Below, piece after piece: positions 7,621-13,167 of a DNA stretch of 13,167 bases (positions are counted from its first letter, which is position 1; every line of letters begins with the position of its first letter). Source of the stretch: Bacteroidota bacterium. Its GTDB lineage: Bacteria > Bacteroidota > Bacteroidia > Bacteroidales > JAAUTT01. The translations under genes were made by a program, and so were the position numbers. The notes under the pieces are model-generated. The model did not search any database. It had not been told where the DNA came from and saw only the letters and a program-made list of their open reading frames with translations. The stretch lies in assembly GCA_023429135.1 (NCBI GenBank), contig JAEYWD010000126.1, positions 1-13,167 on the forward strand, in the 5' to 3' direction.

Positions 7621-7628
7621 TAGTTTTG
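7621..7628 (+). promoter_or_regulatory. -7 promoter element upstream of the DUF3267 gene
   Basis: TAGTTTTG is a perfect match to the Bacteroidota -7 consensus TAnnTTTG. No good TTTG lies 19-21 bp upstream, so only half the promoter is supported. If used, the leader before the ATG at 7647 would be only about 12 nt, and the in-frame TTG at 7626 would lie inside the promoter, which argues against that earlier start. Confidence 0.4.
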
Positions 7629-7646
7629 CGCGTCAAAAATTTTAGA

Positions 7647-8273
7647 ATGAAACCTACTATAGAAGAGCTTAAAGGAGAAAAAGGATATCAGCATGTATTA
7701 ACGGTGCCTTTTGATAAGCTTCTGCCCTTTCTGTTCGAAAACATGAAGCCCAATACAAAAACTATGGGATTCTTTTACTTTTTCCTCCTTTTATGCGCCC
7801 TTTCAGTTTTAACTTTCTTATTTCAGCCAGGATATACTTTTGCACAGCTTTTCTGGTTCGGACTGGCAGGTTTTGTATCTTCGTTCACGATTATGGTTCC
7901 TTTGCACGAATTACTGCATGGCTTAACTTTCAAGATATTCAAGGCCGATAAGCTGAAATATGGCAAGGACCTGAAACAAATGATGTTTTATGTTACAGCC
8001 GACAATTTTGTAATGAACAGAAAAGAATTCTCTATTCTGGCTTTAATGCCCTTTGCAGTTATCACATTATTATTGCTTTTACTGGAATTGATTTTGCCCC
8101 ATAATTACATCTGGTTCTTTCTTTCCGCAATTTTCTGGCATGCAACCATGTGCATCGGCGATTTTGCCATGCTCGCATTTTTCGAGAAGTTCAACTACCT
8201 CGAATTATTCACTTTCGACGATGCTCAAAAAAAAATCACCTACTTCTATTGCAAAAGCCCGGATAACTTCTGA
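7647..8273 (+). CDS. DUF3267-type membrane protein with HExxH zincin motif
   Basis: A 208-residue integral membrane protein with about four hydrophobic segments (roughly 41-60, 66-86, 132-153 and 156-180). The sequence VPLHELLHGL places an HExxH motif (H87, E88, H91) at the end of the second membrane segment, as in intramembrane or membrane-linked zinc peptidases. H165 and D172 (FWHATMCIGD) in the last hydrophobic segment are candidates for a further ligand. This arrangement fits the DUF3267 (putative zincin peptidase) family, whose substrate is unknown. The start was set at ATG 7647 because an upstream TTG at 7626 overlaps a promoter element. Its stop codon (TGA, 8271-8273) abuts the stop of the convergent chemoreceptor gene. 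The neighbours do not suggest a partner. Confidence 0.75.
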   Translation: MKPTIEELKGEKGYQHVLTVPFDKLLPFLFENMKPNTKTMGFFYFFLLLCALSVLTFLFQPGYTFAQLFWFGLAGFVSSFTIMVPLHELLHGLTFKIFKADKLKYGKDLKQMMFYVTADNFVMNRKEFSILALMPFAVITLLLLLLELILPHNYIWFFLSAIFWHATMCIGDFAMLAFFEKFNYLELFTFDDAQKKITYFYCKSPDNF

Positions 8274-9815
8274 TTATTTAAAAAAGGAAACAAGCTCTTT
8301 TAGTTGCTCTGCCTGGCTATTTAATTCTTCTGCCCGCGTAGCCAGGATCTCCGATGAAGTGGCATTTTGCTGTACAACCTCACTCAATTGCTGCAGAGCA
8401 TCGTTCACCTGATTCGATCCTGTGCTCTGTTCCTTACCCGATGCTGCAATTTCCTGAACGAGTTTCGATGTTCGGGTTATTTCGGGAACCAGGCGTTCCA
8501 GTTTAGCTCTTGCCTCTTCAATAAACTTTACACCTTTATCCGAAACTTCATTTATCTCAACTGCCGCAATTTTGCTTTTTTCGGCCAACTTGCGTACTTC
8601 GGCAGCAACAACAGCAAAGCCTTTTCCATGTTCACCGGCCCTGGCAGCTTCAACAGCAGCATTTAATGCAAGTAAATTGGTTTGAAATGAAATATCGGTT
8701 ATAATGCTTATTTTGTCAGCAATATTCTGCATAGAAGCTACAGCACTTGCCATGGCATCGTGGGTAATTTGGATTCCGTTACTGGTTTGTTGAGATATTT
8801 TTTCGGTTTCATTAGCATTTACTGTACTTTGTTCAATACCCGCGGATATTTCTTCCATAGTGGCAGATACTTCTTCTGTTGATGAAGCCTGTTCGCTGGC
8901 CCCGGAGGAAATAACTTCTGATGAATTTTTAAATTCACGGCTTACATTTACCATTAATAAAGCACTTTTCGAAAGTTGTGATATAATATCTTTTAATTTG
9001 GCAATCATGTTGATAAGAGCCTTATTCATCTGAGCAATTTCATCATCATAGGTTTCTTTAATCTTGAGTGAAAGATTACCGTTCGATACCTGATTGGTGG
9101 CATAAATTGCCTCTTTTAGAGGATTTACAATACTCCTGTAAATAACAAAAATTAATGGCAGTATCGATGCCAAAATTAAAACAAGAAAAATAATTACACT
9201 GGTTGTGGTTTTACTTACCTGTGTTTTTATTTCACTCTCCAAATCCGTTTTTGCCTCCTGAATATTATCAATATAAATTCCGGTACCTATCCACATGTCG
9301 GTACCTTTTATCATTTTGGAATAACCCAGTTTGGGTTGGTCTCCTTTGTTAGGCTTGGGAAAAACATATTCTACAAATCCTCCGCCACTCCTTGCCTGCT
9401 TATCAAGTTCCTGAACATAAAATATTCCGTTTACATCCTTGTTTTGCGCGAGGTCCTTACCAACCAACTCTGGCTTAATGGGAAGAGCTATATTTACTGT
9501 ACCTTTATAAATGAAATAGTATCCTGAACTGTCTTCCTCAAACCTGATTTTATCAACAGCATTACGTAATACAGCCTCTTTGCTTTCGTCGGGAATGTTT
9601 TGTATCAGTTCTCCTAAGGAATTGCTCATCGAATGTACCGCCACCTGCAATTTAGATTTTTGCAGCTCCAACAACCGTGTCTGAATTGTCTCGGCAGAAT
9701 GTATCCTTGTTTTTCTGAATCCATTCAGAAATAAAGAGGTTGTAACAATCATTAAGACCAGAAAAATCCCAACAATAAAGAATAGACGGTGTGTAATCTT
9801 AAATTTTCGTATCAT
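8274..9815 (-). CDS. Methyl-accepting chemotaxis protein with a single Cache domain
   Basis: A 513-residue chemoreceptor. A short cytoplasmic tail is followed by TM1 (about 11-32), then a periplasmic sCache_2-like sensor (about 35-190; SGYYFIYKG and MWIGTGIYIDNI are typical strands). TM2 follows (about 203-226), then a HAMP linker beginning with NPLKEAI, and a long coiled-coil signalling domain. The hairpin tip (ISFQTNLLALNAAVEAAR, with E389 in it, continuing to HGKGFAVVA) contacts CheA/CheW and is well conserved. Methylation-type Glu/Gln pairs occur in the flanking helices (EEVSATMEEI). There is no C-terminal CheR-tethering pentapeptide; the protein ends ELVSFFK. Cache domains of this class often bind small organic acids, but the ligand cannot be read from sequence. 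No other chemotaxis gene is in the window. The start ATG at 9815 precedes the positively charged MIRKFK of the first helix. Confidence 0.93.
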   Translation of the reverse strand: MIRKFKITHRLFFIVGIFLVLMIVTTSLFLNGFRKTRIHSAETIQTRLLELQKSKLQVAVHSMSNSLGELIQNIPDESKEAVLRNAVDKIRFEEDSSGYYFIYKGTVNIALPIKPELVGKDLAQNKDVNGIFYVQELDKQARSGGGFVEYVFPKPNKGDQPKLGYSKMIKGTDMWIGTGIYIDNIQEAKTDLESEIKTQVSKTTTSVIIFLVLILASILPLIFVIYRSIVNPLKEAIYATNQVSNGNLSLKIKETYDDEIAQMNKALINMIAKLKDIISQLSKSALLMVNVSREFKNSSEVISSGASEQASSTEEVSATMEEISAGIEQSTVNANETEKISQQTSNGIQITHDAMASAVASMQNIADKISIITDISFQTNLLALNAAVEAARAGEHGKGFAVVAAEVRKLAEKSKIAAVEINEVSDKGVKFIEEARAKLERLVPEITRTSKLVQEIAASGKEQSTGSNQVNDALQQLSEVVQQNATSSEILATRAEELNSQAEQLKELVSFFK

Positions 9816-9861
9816 GGTTTAAAAGTTAGCTTTATTAAATTTAATCAATTATGAATTAATC

Positions 9862-9873
9862 TAAAAGCTTTTA
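9862..9873. promoter_or_regulatory. 12-bp perfect palindrome upstream of the chemoreceptor gene
   Basis: TAAAAGCTTTTA is a perfect palindrome in the 102-bp gap between the Lrp/AsnC gene and the chemoreceptor start, about 47 bp before the chemoreceptor ATG. It could be an operator, perhaps for the adjacent regulator, but A/T-rich gaps produce such sites by chance. No convincing promoter was found beside it. Confidence 0.2.
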
Positions 9874-9917
9874 CTCTTAAACTTTTGAATACAGGAAATT
9901 TTAAGGGTGATCTAATC

Positions 9918-10376
9918 TTAAACCGGCAACTGGCGTTTAATGCTTTCTTCGAGAGAAATGAATGTTTCGGTGCGTGAGATGCCTTGAATAGCCTGAAGTT
10001 TCTCGGTTAGAATTTCTTTCAGATGCTCGTTATTACGGGCATATAGCTTTATAAGGATAGAATAGTTACCAGTTGTATAATGAGCCTCGGTTATTTCAAG
10101 GATTTGTTCCAATTGTTTTGAAACCTCGTGATACATACTTGCTTTCTCAAGGAAAATTCCGATGTAGGCGCAAGTTTGATAGCCAACTTTAATAGGATCG
10201 AGAATAAATTCGGCTCCCGAAATTACCCCAATTCTGATTAACCGTTGCACCCTCTGATGAACAGCCGCTCCTGAAACGCCACATTCACGTCCAACTTCCA
10301 GAAAAGGAGTACGGGCATTTTTCTTAATTATTGAAAGTATTTTACGATCAAGACTGTCAATCTGAAAATTTTCCAT
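9918..10376 (-). CDS. Lrp/AsnC-family transcriptional regulator
   Basis: A 152-residue DNA-binding protein of normal family length. Residues 6-55 (LDRKILSIIKKNARTPFLEVGRE and on through the VHQRVQRLIRIGVI recognition helix) form the N-terminal winged helix-turn-helix. Residues about 70-145 form the RAM/AsnC ligand-binding beta-alpha-beta domain that oligomerises and usually senses amino acids. The segment ITEAHYTTGNYSILIKLYARN is the usual RAM core with its GNYSILIK glycine region. Family members act as octameric global or local regulators, and often control a neighbouring gene and themselves. Here the nearest downstream gene is a chemoreceptor and upstream lies a mechanosensitive channel. 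A good own promoter (10435-10442) separates it from the channel gene. The effector and targets cannot be told from the sequence. Confidence 0.92.
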   Translation of the reverse strand: MENFQIDSLDRKILSIIKKNARTPFLEVGRECGVSGAAVHQRVQRLIRIGVISGAEFILDPIKVGYQTCAYIGIFLEKASMYHEVSKQLEQILEITEAHYTTGNYSILIKLYARNNEHLKEILTEKLQAIQGISRTETFISLEESIKRQLPV

Positions 10377-10434
10377 GGGTGCAATTCTTTTACATTTTTA
10401 AATTAAAAGCGGACTTAAAATTAATTTTTTTAAG

Positions 10435-10442
10435 CAAAAATA
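10435..10442 (-). promoter_or_regulatory. -7 element of the Lrp/AsnC gene promoter
   Basis: Read on the minus strand this is TATTTTTG, a perfect TAnnTTTG match. The upstream -33 position has only a weak TTTA (10460-10463) at a shortened spacing, next to the stop codon of the channel gene. The leader would be about 50 nt. Confidence 0.4.
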
Positions 10443-10465
10443 AAAACAGCTAAAATTAATAAATG

Positions 10466-11677
10466 TTACCTCATGCGCATATCATTTCCGGTTGGAGTCT
10501 GGAAAATTTTCAAATCGAAATCCTTCATCTTGGCTAAAAAGTGTTCAAAAATGAGCGACTGGTTCTTTTCGAAAGGTATTCCTGCCTTTTCCTTCAAAAA
10601 AGCAACATATTGCACCGAGATTCCATTCCCGCCCTCAGTTGTAGTAATGGTTGATAAAATGGTCATATTCGTGTTGGTGACCGGGAAATTTCTCAGGTAT
10701 TCTTCTATGTAATACCTGAATATGGTTAAATTGGTAAACTGATTTTCGTTAAAGGTCTTAAAAAAGCCATCGAGTAGAGGGATTTCATTAAACTTTGCGA
10801 TCATTTCATCATCGCAGAAACGAACTGTATTAACATCCACATTAAATACCTTCTTTATGCGGCGGCCTTCCGACTGTTCCATTCCTCTCCAATTGGTAAA
10901 CGACTCCGAAACAAGGGCGTATGTAGGAATAGTCACAATTGTTTTATCCCAGTTCTGAACCTTTACTGTTGTTAATGAAATATCAATAACAGTTCCATCA
11001 GCTTTTTTTGCAGGCATTTCAACCCAATCACCCGGTTTTAACATATCGTTGGCAGAAAGCTGAATACTGGCAACCAAACCAAGAATTGTATCTTTAAACA
11101 CTAACATCAGTACGGCTGCCATGGCTCCTAACCCTGTAAATAGTTTGTTAGCCGGTGTACCTGTTATAACTGAAATAATTACTATAACAACAATTACGTA
11201 GAGAATAATTTTTACAACCTGAATGTATCCCTTAATAGTTCTTTCTTTGGAAACCGGAAGGGTAAGATAGATTTCGTGCAGCGCATCGAGAAACGATAGC
11301 AATACAAGTAACGACACTATCACCATGTAAACCAGGCAGAGCGTTTGAACTAGTGTCATAAAGCCCGGATAAACAGCTAAAGGAAGCTTAACAGCATGAT
11401 AAATTACCGCAGCAGGAGCAATAAGCGATAACCGGTTAAAAACTTTTCTTTCGAAAATAATATCATCCCAGTTGGTTTTGCTCTTTTTCACCATTAGGTG
11501 CAGTGTTCCAAGAATAATGCGCTTAGCAATAAAATTGGCCAACCATGCCAATAAAATTATAACCAGAATAACTATTGTGATTTTGAAGATATCCGCAAAA
11601 TATACCGATATGCCCCAATCGATTAACTGCTGTTTTAATAATTCGAGATATTCCAGGTATTGTTGATACTGCTTCAT
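10466..11677 (-). CDS. MscS-family mechanosensitive channel (YbdG/MscM-like)
   Basis: A 403-residue inner-membrane channel that would open under osmotic down-shock. Five hydrophobic segments are visible: about 30-51, 82-104, 108-130, 153-172 and the pore-lining helix 177-206. The pore helix has the Gly/Ala-rich pattern GLGAMAAVLMLVFKDTILGL, followed directly by the MscS beta domain (about 210-285: MLKPGDWVEMPAKKADGTV, then VKVQNWDKTIVTIPTYALV). The C-terminal cytoplasmic part is about 120 residues. Length and five-helix layout resemble E. coli YbdG (about 415 residues) more than the three-helix MscS. It begins with a Gln-rich, non-cleaved N terminus. It lies 67 nt after the ddl stop on the same strand, so cotranscription is possible. 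Confidence 0.88.
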   Translation of the reverse strand: MKQYQQYLEYLELLKQQLIDWGISVYFADIFKITIVILVIILLAWLANFIAKRIILGTLHLMVKKSKTNWDDIIFERKVFNRLSLIAPAAVIYHAVKLPLAVYPGFMTLVQTLCLVYMVIVSLLVLLSFLDALHEIYLTLPVSKERTIKGYIQVVKIILYVIVVIVIISVITGTPANKLFTGLGAMAAVLMLVFKDTILGLVASIQLSANDMLKPGDWVEMPAKKADGTVIDISLTTVKVQNWDKTIVTIPTYALVSESFTNWRGMEQSEGRRIKKVFNVDVNTVRFCDDEMIAKFNEIPLLDGFFKTFNENQFTNLTIFRYYIEEYLRNFPVTNTNMTILSTITTTEGGNGISVQYVAFLKEKAGIPFEKNQSLIFEHFLAKMKDFDLKIFQTPTGNDMRMR

Positions 11678-11691
11678 ACTATACTTTCAAA

Positions 11692-11706
11692 ATTTTCCGC
11701 GAAAAT
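11692..11706. promoter_or_regulatory. 15-bp dyad upstream of the channel gene
   Basis: ATTTTC-CGC-GAAAAT is a perfect 6-bp inverted repeat with a 3-nt centre, 15 nt upstream of the channel start. It could be a repressor site or a small leader hairpin; low information content makes chance likely. Confidence 0.2.
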
Positions 11707-11744
11707 AAAATAAATTAGATTTTGTCCGACCTGATACCCAAATT

Positions 11745-12725
11745 TTATGCTCTACTCAAAGCATCCTCTATCAGCATGGTTATTGCTTCTTTCATCGAAA
11801 TATCCTTTGCCTTGATCATACGCGGAATAATGGATGCTTCTGTCATTCCCGGAACTGTATTTACTTCGAGGAAATACAATTTTTCATCCTTGATAATGTA
11901 ATCGATCCGTACAACACCACGACAAAATAGCTTGTCGTAGATAAGTGCAGATGTCTTTTCACAATCTTCCCATATTTTTTGAGGAATGCGGGCAGGAATA
12001 ATCTCGTCGGCCATACCGCTTGTGTATTTGGCTTCGTAATCGAAGAATTCTTTTTTACTTACGATTTCGGCAATAGGCAGAACCTGCATTTTACCAAGAG
12101 TTTTTATAACTCCACAGGTAACTTCCGTTCCTTTGATAAATTCTTCTACAATCACTTCCGAGTCGTGTTCCAGAGCTGTGCGAATAGCTCCCTCCATTTC
12201 AGCTTCTGTAGATATCTTCGAAGTTCCGCAACTGGAACCACCGTTATTAGGTTTGATAAAGCAAGGCAAACCAAGGAATTTAACCACCTCGGCAGCGTTT
12301 ACATTATCGTTTTTGTGAAAGATCAAACCCTTGGCCATATGGATGCCATATGGAGCGAGATAATGCTTTGTAGCGAATTTATTAAATGATAACGACGAGG
12401 TCATAACTCCGCAGGTGGTGTAAGGTAGACCAATCAGTTCAAAGTACGACTGTAATTTGCCATCTTCGCCCGGAGTTCCGTGAATTCCGACCAAGGCACA
12501 ATCGAATTTGGTTTTTTTCCCATTGTAAGTGACCGAAAAGTCATTTTTATCGACTTCAATCTCTGCTTCTTCCATTTTTGCAGTCCACTGCATGCCTTTC
12601 ATATGGATAAGTACCGGACTGTATTTTGTTCTGTCGATTTGTGAAAATAATTGGTTGCCGCTTTTTATTGAAACTTCGTACTCGCCGGAGTCGCCACCGG
12701 CAACAATGGCTATATTTTTGATCAT
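11745..12725 (-). CDS. ddl: D-alanine--D-alanine ligase
   Basis: A 326-residue cytoplasmic ATP-grasp enzyme that joins two D-alanines, using ATP, to make the terminal dipeptide of peptidoglycan precursors. The N-terminal motif AGGDSGEYEVSIKSG (9-23) provides the first-substrate glutamate E15. The ATP-binding segment includes CFIKPNNGGSSCG, and the omega-loop is YEAKYTSG with Y230. Tyrosine in that loop is associated with D-Ala rather than D-lactate use, from knowledge of Ddl/VanA. Metal ligands are D275 (VVRIDY), E287 and N289 (LEVNTVPGMT). All expected motifs are intact. ATG 12725 is chosen because it directly precedes the first beta-strand (IKNIAIVAGG). A GTG at 12839 would add 38 residues rich in Ser/Phe/Leu that cover a likely promoter. 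It is the first of the minus-strand genes in the window. Confidence 0.95.
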   Translation of the reverse strand: MIKNIAIVAGGDSGEYEVSIKSGNQLFSQIDRTKYSPVLIHMKGMQWTAKMEEAEIEVDKNDFSVTYNGKKTKFDCALVGIHGTPGEDGKLQSYFELIGLPYTTCGVMTSSLSFNKFATKHYLAPYGIHMAKGLIFHKNDNVNAAEVVKFLGLPCFIKPNNGGSSCGTSKISTEAEMEGAIRTALEHDSEVIVEEFIKGTEVTCGVIKTLGKMQVLPIAEIVSKKEFFDYEAKYTSGMADEIIPARIPQKIWEDCEKTSALIYDKLFCRGVVRIDYIIKDEKLYFLEVNTVPGMTEASIIPRMIKAKDISMKEAITMLIEDALSRA

Positions 12726-12767
12726 AATTGATATTATTGGGTTAAGAAGAAAATCAGAAAACGGCCA

Positions 12768-12799
12768 CGAAGATAGTAAATTGTGGAGCGAAGAGAAAA
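12768..12799 (-). promoter_or_regulatory. Candidate ddl promoter
   Basis: On the minus strand, TTTT (12796-12799, 3 of 4 to the -33 TTTG) is followed after 20 bp by TATCTTCG (12768-12775, 7 of 8 defined-plus-free positions of TAnnTTTG). It predicts a leader of about 36 nt before ATG 12725 and supports that start. Confidence 0.35.
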
Positions 12800-12813
12800 T
12801 GTTCGGAAAAGAA

Positions 12814-12840
12814 TGTGAATTAAACAGCCACGAATTCACA
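12814..12840. repeat. Perfect 8-bp inverted repeat upstream of ddl
   Basis: TGTGAATT (12814-12821) and AATTCACA (12833-12840) flank an 11-nt spacer. It lies just upstream of the candidate ddl promoter. The right half, GCCACGAATTCAC (12827-12839), resembles short dispersed repeats seen in Bacteroidota; GCCACGAA also recurs at 12764-12771. Whether it is a regulator site or a repeat remnant is open. Confidence 0.35.
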
Positions 12841-12841
12841 A

Positions 12842-13118
12842 ATGAAGTTATTTTATATTATTGGTAGTCTTATCCTATAATATACTGACTATCGGTTTGA
12901 TTACATGTAAACAGTCGGAACCCTTGCCTTTTAAAGGCCCTTAATAGTCATTTTGTCCGTAAAGGAAATAGATTCTTCACTTCGTTACTTATGACCGATT
13001 TGGAAAAGAAACTGTTAGTAAGAAATTTAGTTTCAAGTTCAATAAAACCGAAATGCCCACGGTTCGGGACCGGCCTTCAGAAAATGGCGTTAAGAAAACA
13101 ATATTCTGGCCGTCGTGA
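12842..13118 (+). pseudogene. Possible decayed small lipoprotein gene
   Basis: No intact gene lies in the final 320 bp. An ATG at 12842 opens MKLFYIIGSLIL and stops at 12880. In the +1 frame the sequence continues as LSYNILTIGLITCKQSEPLPFKGP and stops at 12944, which together would read like a lipoprotein signal peptide with a lipobox-like LITC. In that same frame 12972-13115 is open for 48 codons without a start, ending at TGA 13116-13118, and has a polar, protein-like composition (for example KKFSFKFNKTEMPTVRDR). One frameshift plus several stops would be needed to join them. The signal-peptide likeness could be chance; no family was recognised. Confidence 0.2.
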
Positions 13119-13167
13119 GGGGATTCGAGCGGTATTGATAGAAAATATTTAGTTTAACAAACAAACT

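Noticed and set aside
9816..9917. A chemoreceptor promoter in the Lrp/AsnC-chemoreceptor gap
   Set aside because: The nearest TAnnTTTG-like match (TAACTTTT) is only a few bases from the ATG and lacks a -33 partner; cotranscription with the regulator is as likely.
11979..12389. A 136-codon plus-strand open frame opposite ddl
   Set aside because: It is antisense to conserved Ddl motifs; its Phe/Asn/Arg-rich product reads as a by-product of the ddl codons.
12726..12839. A 38-residue N-terminal extension of Ddl from a GTG at 12839
   Set aside because: Ddl proteins begin just before the IKNIAIVAGG strand; the extension has no domain and covers the best promoter candidate and part of the upstream inverted repeat.
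12991..13152. A 53-codon open frame starting ATG at 12991 on the plus strand
   Set aside because: Strongly basic, Ser-rich composition with no recognisable motif; it competes with a more protein-like frame over the same bases, and no promoter or start signal supports it.
1..13167. tRNA, rRNA, CRISPR array, complete insertion sequence or phage genes
   Set aside because: No cloverleaf-like or rRNA sequence, no regularly spaced identical repeats, and no transposase, integrase or phage structural protein was found on either strand.

Overview
The window looks like chromosomal DNA from a member of the Bacteroidota, probably a free-living or gut-associated Bacteroidales/Marinilabiliales-type organism. 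This is an inference from three things. Starts are AT-rich and mostly lack Shine-Dalgarno sequences. Several upstream regions carry the Bacteroidota sigma-factor pattern (TTTG, about 20 bp, TAnnTTTG). The proteins themselves (a SusA-like GH13, a DUF3267 protein, a 326-aa Ddl) are of Bacteroidota type. Base composition is moderately AT-rich and no block of genes looks clearly foreign.

Left part (1-6830, + strand): a malto-oligosaccharide utilisation locus. About 460 bp of non-coding DNA holds short hairpin repeats, a good promoter and a roughly 90-nt leader. It is followed by an SLC45/GPH-type sugar MFS transporter, beta-phosphoglucomutase (pgmB, overlapping the transporter by 8 bp) and a GH65 glycoside phosphorylase, most likely maltose phosphorylase, 4 nt further on. 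A 141-bp gap containing a long imperfect palindrome precedes an exported GH13 neopullulanase/alpha-amylase, and a strong intrinsic terminator closes the unit. The inferred pathway is: GH13 cuts malto-oligosaccharides in the periplasm, the MFS protein imports maltose, GH65 phosphorolyses it to glucose plus beta-glucose-1-phosphate, and PgmB makes glucose-6-phosphate. No SusC/SusD pair or regulator lies inside the window.

Middle (6907-8273, + strand): two separate genes. One encodes a small SAM-methyltransferase-fold protein with an apparent Sec signal peptide and an altered metal site. The other encodes a membrane-embedded HExxH protein of the DUF3267 type.

Right part (8274-12725, - strand): four genes, transcribed in the order ddl (D-Ala-D-Ala ligase), a YbdG/MscS-family mechanosensitive channel, an Lrp/AsnC regulator and a single-Cache methyl-accepting chemotaxis protein. 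The chemoreceptor gene ends exactly against the DUF3267 gene with no intervening base.

The last 440 bp contain no intact gene. They hold a likely ddl promoter, a short inverted repeat and what may be the decayed remains of a small lipoprotein gene. Overall this is mostly ordinary housekeeping and sugar-utilisation sequence. I do not see convincing evidence of a wholly new system. The exported methyltransferase-like protein and the intergenic palindromic elements are the most unusual items.
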